Assembly (NCBI GenBank): GCA_947463665.1
Contig: CANHUD010000005.1
Location: 1 to 25,540 of the forward strand
Direction: 5' to 3'
Length of the DNA: 25,540 bases
From: Sphingobacteriales bacterium
GTDB lineage: Bacteria; Bacteroidota; Bacteroidia; Chitinophagales; Chitinophagaceae
Translations under genes and position numbers: made by a program
Shown here: one piece after another, positions 18,214-25,540 of the stretch
Numbering within the stretch: the first letter of the stretch is position 1
How the letters are laid out: each line of letters opens with the position of its first letter
Notes under the pieces: generated by a model
Seen by the model: the letters and a program-made list of their open reading frames with translations, nothing else
Told to the model about the DNA's origin: nothing
The model's database searches: none

Positions 18214-18464
18214 GGGGTTTTTGCCGCACCTCCTCCCATTTTTTTCCAGATAAGGGATAAAATAAATCGTAAGATGTAGAGTGCCAGCAGGCTTATCAGC
18301 AGCCACAGTACGCCCAGTTCGATAAGAAAATAGGTTTCCAGCTGGTGCAAACCATCTGCGGATGAACGGATATTCAGCCAGTTAACCCAGAAGGGAAGCA
18401 GGAGCAGGGAGATGATCAGCTTGATGAAAAACCACCCTAACTCTATACCAATCTTTTTTTTCAT
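18210..18464 (-). CDS. Small two-helix membrane protein, last gene of the CIS accessory operon
   Basis: 84 residues with two strong hydrophobic helices (about 10-30, FFIKLIISLLLLPFW, and about 44-72, YFLIELGVLWLLISLLALYIL), flanked by Lys residues at the start (MKKK) and by KKMGGG near the end. Both termini are probably cytosolic. It begins two bases after the stop of the GH18-like gene, so it belongs to that operon. It ends in a TAG that overlaps the TAA of the convergent carrier gene. The family is not recognised. A role as a small subunit of the envelope complex formed by its neighbours is a guess from position. The next bases give no sign of a terminator. Confidence 0.8.
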   Translation of the reverse strand: MKKKIGIELGWFFIKLIISLLLLPFWVNWLNIRSSADGLHQLETYFLIELGVLWLLISLLALYILRFILSLIWKKMGGGAAKTP

Positions 18465-18466
18465 GA

Positions 18467-20194
18467 TCAGGGGCGTTTGAAATTAAGCGATGATCTTATC
18501 TGAAGGATAATATACCCTAAAATTATCCCTGTCAGGAACGCTATCAACAGCTGCCAACGTCCGCCTCCAAAAAAGTTAAGGAAAGACAGAAGCGGTACGA
18601 TGGATATCGTTGCGATCAATATGAATATGAAATGCTGGAAGGGCTGGTTGAACAGGGAATCCCGAACGCGCCAGTCGGAAAATGCAATCAGCAGCGCCAC
18701 TACAAAAGCCAGTACCAGCATTACGGAGGCGGTTACCAGCAGGTGGCTGTGGCGATGAATAAATGCTGCCATTTTTATAGGATAGCCATCAATCTCTAAA
18801 ATTGGATCTGCCACGATCAGGGTATCCGAAGTGAATTTTTGTTCAAGGAGTGCCGAAATTTCTTTGTGGCCGTTATCGTACCCCAGGGCCCATAATCCTA
18901 CGCCCCTCAGCTTTCTGGAAAGTGCAAAATTCATCTTTTTACCGAGCGTGTAGTCGTCATCAAACCAGCATTCAATACTACTGCTATCAGCAAATTCGAG
19001 TAAATAATAGCGCGTCATGGATAATGGATCCAACGATGACTGAAGGGTATAGCCGGAATCCATCGGGGTATATAGCTGTCGAATCTCCCGGTAGGTAATT
19101 TTTTTATCAAACGTTGTTTCGTAATAATCATTTTTTCCTTCCCGTTTCCCTTTCCATTGTGCTCCGTATAGGGGTAAGGCCAGGATCGTTTTTCCGGTAT
19201 CGATTCCATTCTCCAGATACTGGTCCACAACGGATTCTAAACTAAGTCCATTACCTTCTTCTACCCGCAGGGGAGATACAGCGGGATGCGCCTCGCCGGA
19301 TTGCCATTCGTTCAGGTCGTATCCTCTGATCACCAGCAGATCTGCAAATGGCTGTATTTCCTGAACATCGTAAATCAGATCTGTATTGTCGGGCGGAAGA
19401 TTTATTGCCATGTAAAACGGCCGGTCACCATACTTTTTTTCCATTGTTTCCCGAAATGAACGGACGAATCGGATAAAAGCCTGCCGGGTTTCTTCAGGTA
19501 TCTCTCTAAAGTCAAGCTCTACTCCGTCTGCCTGTTTTATGCGCAGCAGGCTTGCTACGGAATCTGCCAGTACCGGCCAGAGCGCTGAGTTTTCCAGCCA
19601 TTTACTCGTTTGTTCGGACCCATGGCAAGACAGCGTCAGCAGGGCTTTTTTCTGATGTGCATGGGCAGAATCCACCATTGCGATTTCTTTCCACATCTGC
19701 ATCTGATCGGGGTTGGCATAGCTGCCGGTTTCCGGATCAATGGCATAGGAAAAAAAGGAGATGACAGATAATAACTCATATGGATAGGTTTTCCAAAGCT
19801 CTCCCATAAAATAGGGATGCCAACCGAATACTTCTACATTGGGATTTAGTTTTCGGGCAGACGGATCCACCACTATGTAAGCGTTCAGTGAACTGTCCCA
19901 CTGTATATTATCTGCACGGATGCTGGTATTCTTGCCATTCAGCCAGTCATACAAATAATCATATTTGTTGATCAGATTTTTTTGTTGCATGGGTGTTTCC
20001 GCCAATCCGGCTGTATCACCACTCTGCGAGTTGGTAAGACCTATTTTATTCAGGAATTTTCCGGAACTCTTTAAAAGGGAAAGTTCAGAGCTGACTCTTC
20101 TTCCGCTTGATTTCAGTTGATTATATTCTCTGCAGGAACTGATCAACAGCAGGAGGAAAGTCAGGATGATGAAATTATTTTTAAACACGTTCAT
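18467..20194 (-). CDS. GH18-fold lipoprotein with C-terminal membrane helices, catalytic Glu missing
   Basis: 575 residues. A type II signal peptide ends in LLISSC with lipidated Cys21. Residues about 85-460 follow the GH18 (chitinase/YaaH-like) barrel: the early strand VFGWHPYFMG, the beta-4 motif DGVELDFRE at 223-231, and late strands WFDDDYTLGKKMNFAL and LRGVGLWALGYDNG. In the GH18 motif DxxDxDxE the catalytic Glu should be at position 230, where this protein has Arg; Glu231 is one step off and the second Asp is Glu226. Hydrolysis is therefore doubtful and glycan or peptidoglycan binding is more plausible. Three hydrophobic segments close the protein (about 470-500, 510-535 and 540-570). 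These would place the GH18 domain in the periplasm, tethered to the inner membrane. Its ATG overlaps the preceding stop (ATGA), and the small membrane protein follows after two bases. Confidence 0.85.
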   Translation of the reverse strand: MNVFKNNFIILTFLLLLISSCREYNQLKSSGRRVSSELSLLKSSGKFLNKIGLTNSQSGDTAGLAETPMQQKNLINKYDYLYDWLNGKNTSIRADNIQWDSSLNAYIVVDPSARKLNPNVEVFGWHPYFMGELWKTYPYELLSVISFFSYAIDPETGSYANPDQMQMWKEIAMVDSAHAHQKKALLTLSCHGSEQTSKWLENSALWPVLADSVASLLRIKQADGVELDFREIPEETRQAFIRFVRSFRETMEKKYGDRPFYMAINLPPDNTDLIYDVQEIQPFADLLVIRGYDLNEWQSGEAHPAVSPLRVEEGNGLSLESVVDQYLENGIDTGKTILALPLYGAQWKGKREGKNDYYETTFDKKITYREIRQLYTPMDSGYTLQSSLDPLSMTRYYLLEFADSSSIECWFDDDYTLGKKMNFALSRKLRGVGLWALGYDNGHKEISALLEQKFTSDTLIVADPILEIDGYPIKMAAFIHRHSHLLVTASVMLVLAFVVALLIAFSDWRVRDSLFNQPFQHFIFILIATISIVPLLSFLNFFGGGRWQLLIAFLTGIILGYIILQIRSSLNFKRP

Positions 20195-21465
20195 ATGGTT
20201 TTGATCTTAACATATTCTATGCAGGAGGATGTGGTAACTTCTGCTTCTTCCTGGTGTGTTACTTCCACCAGTCCTTCTACGTAAAGTTCTGTTTCCAGAA
20301 TGTATAAGCTGGAAAGATTTTCAATTTCTATAAGGATACGTTGTGGGAGTGTATTGGATTTGTTCACCAGAAAACAGGCATAGTTCTGCCGGGTATTCAG
20401 GCTTGGGGTAACGTAACTGGTCTTCATGTATGTTCCGCTCGGGTTACGTAATTCCCATCCGTAATCATCTCTGATGGAGAATTTCAACGTTTTACCTGGT
20501 TCTTCGGGTAATGGGGAGAACGAACGGCGAAGCAGTTCCTGTTGAATAAACCTCTTAAGAGGGCCTGCATCCGCTGTTTCTTCCCGTATTGCCTGCCATT
20601 GTTTACGTGCTGTGCCGGTACTTCCGATCCAGAAACCAATAGCCAGTATTTTTTTATCCGGCGGCAGGGAAACCGGAATCAGCAGTTTGTGCGATTGAGT
20701 GATATCCATTCGGGGAGAGACACTGAACTGTTGTCCGGCCAGCTGTTCCGAAAGGGTGTCGCGTATCGTCCGGATCTCTTTATGAACCTGGTGCACTGTA
20801 TCACAGCTATAGCTGAAACTGAGTTTGGCTGCTACTGCCTGTTTTTTTATCAGCAGTTTTCCCCGGGAGGTGAACAGCCCTTTGTTGGTTATATTGAACG
20901 TAACTACACCATCTGCTGCCACTACAAAAGATCCGGTCTGTTCTTTATTCCTGGGAGTTTTTGAAAAGGTAAATCGGACTTCTTTTCCCTCCAGCACCTC
21001 CAGTTCATCCATTCCCGCACCCTTACTTATGGTATAAACAAATTGGATAGTATCTCCTTTTTTTACCTCATAGTTCATGCTTTTCACTGCTCCCAGCCGT
21101 TTAACTGAAAAAATCAGGTTGGCAAGATCCTGAGGCTCAGTCCCTGGAATTTCTAAGTGAGTTAGTATGTTCAGGCTATCTGTCCGGATCTTAAGTTCTC
21201 CGACTTCCTTTAATAGTTTATTCAGGCTATCGCGAATTTTCTGATCAACGGGGATGCCTGTATCCCATTTGCCATCGGGGAACCATTTCTTAAATACGTT
21301 GAGTTTGTCTGAATGCAGATTGTCTGCGATAAGTCCGTTTTGCTGATTTTTCAGGATAGGGCTAATCGAGATTGGTTTGGGAAGTAAGGGCTGTCCCAAA
21401 AGCGATCGTACTGCCAGCAGAAAAGGGAGCAGCAATCCTATTCGTATGGTCTTTGCAGTAGTCAC
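20191..21465 (-). CDS. Exported protein of unknown function
   Basis: 424 residues, family not recognised. Start GTG at 21465 is chosen because the nearby ATG at 21467 runs at once into TGA, whereas GTG gives a full signal peptide (IRIGLLLPFLLAVRSLLGQ, residues 7-25) one base after the DUF4407 stop. Residues 60-110 look helical (DSLNKLLKEVGELKIRTDSL). Residues 120-220 are beta-rich, with MNYEVKKGDTIQFVYTISKG and a matching FSFSYSC-like strand, suggesting one or two beta-sandwich domains. Residues 260-400 form another mixed region with FWIGSTGTARKQW. It is probably periplasmic or outer-membrane associated, since no lipobox or later membrane helix is present. It overlaps the GH18-like gene by four bases (ATGA), so the two are likely co-translated and could interact. 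Confidence 0.85.
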   Translation of the reverse strand: MTTAKTIRIGLLLPFLLAVRSLLGQPLLPKPISISPILKNQQNGLIADNLHSDKLNVFKKWFPDGKWDTGIPVDQKIRDSLNKLLKEVGELKIRTDSLNILTHLEIPGTEPQDLANLIFSVKRLGAVKSMNYEVKKGDTIQFVYTISKGAGMDELEVLEGKEVRFTFSKTPRNKEQTGSFVVAADGVVTFNITNKGLFTSRGKLLIKKQAVAAKLSFSYSCDTVHQVHKEIRTIRDTLSEQLAGQQFSVSPRMDITQSHKLLIPVSLPPDKKILAIGFWIGSTGTARKQWQAIREETADAGPLKRFIQQELLRRSFSPLPEEPGKTLKFSIRDDYGWELRNPSGTYMKTSYVTPSLNTRQNYACFLVNKSNTLPQRILIEIENLSSLYILETELYVEGLVEVTHQEEAEVTTSSCIEYVKIKTI

Positions 21466-21466
21466 A

Positions 21467-22582
21467 TTAGTTATTTTTCCTGTTTTGAAACTGTTCTTTC
21501 AGCCTACGGTACCGGTTACCTGCCGACCTGGATTCGGAAGTGTTTTTGGGTGTATCTGAACGGGTAGAAGCGGAGGGTGGGCGGGTAGCTGCAGCCATGC
21601 GGGCGGTTTGATACAGTTCCTGTTGTTGCGTATAGACAGATTGGATGTATTTTACTTTATAGGCATGGTCACCCATTTGCAAGAGATGATCGTATGGTCC
21701 TTTCGCTGCGAGCAATTTGGTTAGTACAGGGGTGATTTCAATCATGATCAATAGCAATGTAATGGCCATGGAGGCAAGTGAATCAAGATCCGAAAGGGCA
21801 TCCAGCTGAGCCAGAAATCCGAATGAAAAACTGGCTTCAACGGCTGAGCGATTCTTTTCATATGCAGCGGCTGCAAACTGTTTTTCACGTTCATTCTGAG
21901 CGATTAATTCTTCAATCCGTTGTCGGTTTAGTTCAAATTCTGCTGAAAAAGATTCATATTTTTCTTTTTTGACAAGGCATTCAATTCCCCGACCTTTCTG
22001 ACCGGTTCCACAGGTGCCATCACATTCACAGATATAATCCCGGTAATAACCTTCCTTGATATCAAAATATCCTTTGAGTTCTTCTTTGAGGGCTTTCGTT
22101 TTCCGATCCCAGCTTTCCAGTTTCTGCTGATGGTTCAGCATAAGTGAATCGGTTAACCGACTTTTTTGCTGATAAAGAGAATATTGAATTTCCTCTTTAA
22201 AAATTTCCAGTTCCAGCGGTTTAGAGATGACCAGCGCAATAGCAACTGCCATCAGCAATCTGGGCGCGGCCTGTAAAAACTCCTTCAATGGTCGGGCTTG
22301 TATTCGAAAACTGGATACAATGTAACGGTCGAGGTTGAAAATGATTCCTCCCCAGATTAGGGATAAAATCAGGCATATCAGTAGTTGCGGGAATATCAAA
22401 CGAAATGCATAAAAAGAGGAGAGAGCTGCCAGAATGCCGGTGAAGAAAACCGAGACGCCAATACCGGTATGCTTGATCCATTCCGAGCGGGGGCACTGGT
22501 ACAGCACATCCATACTACTTCCTGCGCAGAAGAGAAAGAATCGGGTGAATGGATGTGTGGATCTTATCTCCATGAAAGCCAT
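21467..22582 (-). CDS. DUF4407 family inner-membrane protein
   Basis: 371 residues. The start THPFTRFFLFCAGSSMDVL, then PRSEWIKHTGIGVSVFFTGILAAL, is characteristic of the DUF4407 family. Membrane helices are predicted at about 37-60, 66-90, 108-128 and 270-292 (ASMAITLLLIMIEITPVLT). Between the third and fourth lies a long charged coiled-coil region (about 135-265) containing a cysteine-rich loop CECDGTCGTGQ...C, with Cys185, Cys187, Cys191 and Cys202. This could bind metal or form disulfides. The C-terminus is basic and Ser/Arg-rich. Family function is unknown. Two starts are possible: ATG at 22582 (19-bp overlap with the upstream gene) or ATG at 22573 (10-bp overlap); the longer is given. 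It is the best candidate here for an inner-membrane anchor of the complex, which is inference from topology and context. Confidence 0.88.
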   Translation of the reverse strand: MAFMEIRSTHPFTRFFLFCAGSSMDVLYQCPRSEWIKHTGIGVSVFFTGILAALSSFYAFRLIFPQLLICLILSLIWGGIIFNLDRYIVSSFRIQARPLKEFLQAAPRLLMAVAIALVISKPLELEIFKEEIQYSLYQQKSRLTDSLMLNHQQKLESWDRKTKALKEELKGYFDIKEGYYRDYICECDGTCGTGQKGRGIECLVKKEKYESFSAEFELNRQRIEELIAQNEREKQFAAAAYEKNRSAVEASFSFGFLAQLDALSDLDSLASMAITLLLIMIEITPVLTKLLAAKGPYDHLLQMGDHAYKVKYIQSVYTQQQELYQTARMAAATRPPSASTRSDTPKNTSESRSAGNRYRRLKEQFQNRKNN

Positions 22583-23646
22583 TTAAGAAATCGTTTCAGC
22601 CAGGAGGCTGTTTTTATTGATTGGTCTTCGTTCGACGGTGCCGGTAGCATAGGCTCCGGAAGTTCAGGTAGCTTTTCGGTTCTGATCAATTCATCTGATG
22701 CGGTGGCCGTAAGAATTTTCAGGGTATAAACATAGGTTTCACAGGCTGTTTGCAATGTAAATATAAATTGTTCATCCGCAAATACCTGGATAGTTTCCAG
22801 GCCTGTAAGAGGCAAAGTGCCCATTCGCATTTCTGTCAACTCGCCGGCGGGCAGGGCATTCCAGCGTATCCGGATCTTATCACTCCTGAAAACTGCAAAT
22901 ACAAATTGATGCGGATGCACGGATTCCAGTGGAATATAATCACCGGAATCGGTATCCCAGACCTCCACTTCCAGTGTAAAGGGATCCTGCGGAATGGTCT
23001 TGATAAAAATAGACTGGATCCGGGCAGAAGCCTGGTTGATTGCTTTGAGTTGAAAAAGCGTATCATCAAAAACCGGAACCTCCACGCTGCCGGATGCTTC
23101 AACCACTCCAATCCCGGGTAAGATTTCGATGTGATCCGCATGTGCAACGTCCCAGTATAATTTGACAATCCCCCCCGGTACAATAAAACTTGAAGCTGTC
23201 TGAAAATGTATCCGGATATCCTCACTATTAGGCAATAACTGTTCCGACTGCTCCAAGCACTGCCTCCAGATTTTCTCCTGCTGGTAAATCAATTCCCGGA
23301 TATCTGTTGTATCCTCCAAAACAAAGTCAGTTATCAGCCGGGACTTATCGAGTATAGCCAGATTCCCGGGTGGAGTCTGGTACACATTCAACACAATGAT
23401 TCCCACTTTTGCTCCGGCATGGCTCAGCCTTTTCAGCGCATTGACGCGCCGGATCGTTTTTTCTTCCGCATGCAGACAAAGCAGGATGTCTACATGTCCT
23501 CCTCTATTCTGAAATCGGAACAGCGCTGTTTCCAGTTCATCAAATTGCCTTCCATCTGTTGTCAGCATTATCTGGAAACGTATTCTTTCCAGCTGCAGGG
23601 CTATCTCCCGGCCCCATTCATCCGGCCAATGTAAATACTGGAACAT
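22564..23646 (-). CDS. PLD-like/Ig-like soluble protein of the CIS operon
   Basis: 360 residues, no signal peptide or membrane helix, so cytosolic. Residues about 1-140 resemble the phospholipase-D-like fold: GGHVDILLCLHAE, then LSHAGAKVGIIVLN, then NLAILDKSRLITDF, where active members carry HxK...D. The His is missing, so it is probably a non-catalytic PLD-like domain. Residues about 148-215 fit an Ig-like module (PGGIVKLYWDVAHADHIEIL, then SGSVEVPVFDDTLFQLKAIN). A second beta-rich unit covers about 216-320. The end is basic with Trp (WLKRFLKWLSW), possibly membrane-peripheral. It starts two bases after the ATPase stop. The coupling of ATPase and this protein suggests an assembly or targeting role in the injection system, but no such function is established. 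Confidence 0.82.
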   Translation of the reverse strand: MFQYLHWPDEWGREIALQLERIRFQIMLTTDGRQFDELETALFRFQNRGGHVDILLCLHAEEKTIRRVNALKRLSHAGAKVGIIVLNVYQTPPGNLAILDKSRLITDFVLEDTTDIRELIYQQEKIWRQCLEQSEQLLPNSEDIRIHFQTASSFIVPGGIVKLYWDVAHADHIEILPGIGVVEASGSVEVPVFDDTLFQLKAINQASARIQSIFIKTIPQDPFTLEVEVWDTDSGDYIPLESVHPHQFVFAVFRSDKIRIRWNALPAGELTEMRMGTLPLTGLETIQVFADEQFIFTLQTACETYVYTLKILTATASDELIRTEKLPELPEPMLPAPSNEDQSIKTASWLKRFLKWLSWR

Positions 23647-23648
23647 GA

Positions 23649-25001
23649 TCAGCTTATGGATGATTTACCTTCTTTACTTAATTCTCTTATCGCGCCCAGT
23701 TCAAGATCTTCCGGCGTTATGAGTTGTTCCGGGCGCCGTTGTGCCTGCAGCCAGGCGAACTGTACGGCATTGTTTATCCCGCCGCCAGACATTTCGAACC
23801 GTCGACCAAGTTCTGCAGTATTAACATCATCGGATACATCCAGTGCGTGCAGGGCTTTTTTCCAGAGCTGTTCCCGTTCTTTAGACTGAGGAAGCGTGAA
23901 ATAAACGATCGACTGGAACCGCCTGATGAATGCCCGGTCAATATTGGGTTTCAGATTGGTAGCTAAAATGATCAACCCGTCAAATTCCTCAATCCGCTGC
24001 AATAAATAGGATGTCTCCTGATTGGCAAATTTATCCTTCGCATCAGAAACCTCTGTTCGTTTTGAAAAAAGAGATTCTGCTTCATCGAAAAAAAGAATCC
24101 AGTCTTTATTCTCAGCCATATCAAAAATGGATGACAGGTTTTTTTCTGTTTCCCCAATATATTTGGATACAATCTGAGAGAGATCTATGCGGTATACACT
24201 TCGGTCATGCGCAGCACCGAGCAGAGATGCCGTGAGCGTTTTTCCTGTTCCCGGAGGGCCATAAAAAAGAGCTCTGTATCCCTTTTTAAATCGCTTTCGC
24301 AGAAAAGGATTTTCCCGCATTGTTTTCTGGTGATCCATCCATAATCGAATATGGCAGACCTCTTCCATGATCTGTGGACTAAGTACCAGATCTTCAATCG
24401 TGAGGTTTGTGAAAATTTTTGAAGCCGGGAACTGACTGTTGAAATCGGGTTCGAATCGTTCTCCCCGAACCAGAAAACTCAGGTATTCCTCCGATATAAC
24501 CAGTTTGCCAGACCAGAATGTTTCGGCTGCAGCATTGAACTCCAGTTTTAATATGTTTTCCTTTCGGAAAAAATGATCTTGTCCGAAATACGATGCTACA
24601 AGGCAGCGTTGGTAAACATCTTTTCCGGCAATAACAAAACTTACGGTCTCGCCTGTTGGTAAAAATCCCCTGTGCTGGTTTTGTTCTATGCCTCCAAACT
24701 CCGTAAATATTCTGCTTATGGATTTATTCTGAATGAAGAACCGATCGAAAAGAGAGGGCTGAAGATGAGGGACCAGCGCCATAATGAGTACAATCCGTTC
24801 TTCCGGAGACATGTTGAATTGCTGTATAACAGCCTCATAACTGCTCCGGCCCGCCTGTATTTCAGGAGGTGGCATGCTTTCGATACTGAACGGAAGGTCC
24901 TGAAAATAATGTTCCATTCGTCCGTCCAGTAACCGGGAGAACCAATCCATCTCCTGTTCAAGGAAATATGTATTGCTGATCATTAATTGCGACATATTCA
25001 T
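23649..25001 (-). CDS. Contractile-injection-system AAA+ ATPase (Afp15-like)
   Basis: 450 residues from the ATG at 25001, chosen because it overlaps the upstream stop as ATGA; an upstream in-frame TTG at 25034 is less likely. Residues 1-230 form the N-terminal region with a winged-helix-like segment. The AAA+ core follows: Walker A GPPGTGKT (248-255), Walker B WILFFDEAES (Asp306, Glu307), sensor 1 ATNLKPN (Asn349) and an Arg-finger candidate in DRAFIRRF (about 353-360). The lid includes SGGGINNAV. This is the ATPase type found with the tape-measure gene in extracellular CIS loci such as Afp/PVC, where it is needed for particle assembly or stability. Only this pair of CIS core genes lies in the window. 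The call is strong because of the adjacent tape-measure C-terminus and the classic motif set. Confidence 0.92.
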   Translation of the reverse strand: MNMSQLMISNTYFLEQEMDWFSRLLDGRMEHYFQDLPFSIESMPPPEIQAGRSSYEAVIQQFNMSPEERIVLIMALVPHLQPSLFDRFFIQNKSISRIFTEFGGIEQNQHRGFLPTGETVSFVIAGKDVYQRCLVASYFGQDHFFRKENILKLEFNAAAETFWSGKLVISEEYLSFLVRGERFEPDFNSQFPASKIFTNLTIEDLVLSPQIMEEVCHIRLWMDHQKTMRENPFLRKRFKKGYRALFYGPPGTGKTLTASLLGAAHDRSVYRIDLSQIVSKYIGETEKNLSSIFDMAENKDWILFFDEAESLFSKRTEVSDAKDKFANQETSYLLQRIEEFDGLIILATNLKPNIDRAFIRRFQSIVYFTLPQSKEREQLWKKALHALDVSDDVNTAELGRRFEMSGGGINNAVQFAWLQAQRRPEQLITPEDLELGAIRELSKEGKSSIS

Positions 25002-25540
25002 CTCCAAATTACAACCAATCTCTCGCTCATCCAACTAAGCTGGATCATAGATATATTCCAGGGCAGTGAATCCAATAGCATATCATAGGCTTTTTTCTCC
25101 ACTACCAGCTCCCAGCGGTTATCCATCTTGTATAAACGTCCTTCCCGTTGCAGAAAGGTTTCCTGAAAGGTCTCCGGTTTGGTGGTCTTCATCATTTCCC
25201 AGTTTTGAAGGGCCCCTTTCAGCATTTTTTCTGATAATCCCCTCTCTTCCGGGCTCGGTTCAAAGGTAGTAGCAACGGGAAAGGTGAAGGCTGCTCCACA
25301 AAGTAACTTATTCAGTACCAGTTGAGTCTCATCGATCTCAGTTCGGGAATTCACCAGATACTGCGTCAGTTGAATGGCCCGTTCAAGGGACGTGTCATCC
25401 CGGAATGCCTTGTCGTCAGCCAGTTGCAGCATTCTGAAATAGCGACTCAGAAATGGCCATAAGAGAACCAGACCGGCATTGTATACTGTTATTCCATCTT
25501 TTGCATCTTCTTCAACCGGGATCACTTCTTTGGGAGATTC
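24998..25540 (-). CDS. CIS tape-measure protein, C-terminal fragment (5' end outside window)
   Basis: The frame is open to the right edge (the codons before the GTG at 25525 also read through), so this is the last 180 residues of a longer protein. The ending LPWNISMIQLSWMSERLVVIW matches the conserved tail of the CIS tape-measure family known from Bacteroidota eCIS/T6SSiv loci (CIS_TMP). Upstream, GLVLLWPFLSRYFRMLQLAD, then RAIQLTQYLV and LVLNKLLCGA also fit this family. The protein would set the length of the inner tube. It overlaps the ATPase start by four bases (ATGA), in line with ordered co-production. Its N-terminus, and the sheath, tube and baseplate genes, are expected beyond the right edge. 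Confidence 0.88.
   Translation of the reverse strand, partial: ESPKEVIPVEEDAKDGITVYNAGLVLLWPFLSRYFRMLQLADDKAFRDDTSLERAIQLTQYLVNSRTEIDETQLVLNKLLCGAAFTFPVATTFEPSPEERGLSEKMLKGALQNWEMMKTTKPETFQETFLQREGRLYKMDNRWELVVEKKAYDMLLDSLPWNISMIQLSWMSERLVVIWR

Noticed and set aside
18462..18469. The identical junction TGATCATG (stop, two bases, start) here and at 23644-23651
   Set aside because: Eight bases, largely fixed by the stop and start codons; most likely chance.

Overview
The window looks like chromosomal DNA of a Gram-negative Bacteroidota member, perhaps the Chitinophagales/Cytophagales side. The reasons are a TonB-dependent receptor with a plug, a secreted S8 protease that runs into a GEVED-type domain, a DUF4407 membrane protein, a Bacteroidota-type contractile injection system (CIS) tape-measure C-terminus, start codons without clear Shine-Dalgarno sequences, and a TATATTTG box in front of the tRNA that fits the Bacteroidota -7 consensus TAnnTTTG. 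No insertion sequence, integrase or CRISPR array is visible.

Layout. 1-2079 (-) is the 5' part of a secreted subtilisin-like protease gene. 2148-2615 (+) is a small lipoprotein, and 2666-2755 is tRNA-Leu(TAA) with its own terminator. 2941-6681 (+) encodes a 1246-residue protein with no signal peptide, an N-terminus resembling CIS cargo proteins, four tandem repeats of about 135 residues, and a coiled-coil C-terminus. 6841-18213 (+) is a compact four-gene operon: a membrane nSTAND-WD40 ATPase, a paralogue whose P-loop is destroyed, a TonB-dependent receptor with a helical N-terminal extension, and an ADP/ATP-translocase-like carrier fused to a helical-repeat domain. From the right edge, 25540-18210 (-) is a compact seven-gene operon: the C-terminus of a CIS tape-measure protein, the CIS AAA+ ATPase, a PLD-like/Ig-like protein, a DUF4407 membrane protein, an unknown exported protein, a GH18-fold lipoprotein with C-terminal membrane helices and no catalytic glutamate, and a tiny two-helix membrane protein. 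The two operons converge and their stop codons overlap.

Interpretation (inference). The tape-measure and ATPase genes show that a contractile injection machine lies just beyond the right edge. The genes seen here look like its accessory end: a putative cargo at the left, an envelope module (DUF4407, exported protein, GH18-like lipoprotein, small membrane protein), and a convergent operon that could link an outer-membrane receptor to an inner-membrane STAND ATPase pair. Such a set would suit a cell-anchored or envelope-triggered CIS better than a freely released particle. The functional link between the convergent operons rests only on position and gene content.
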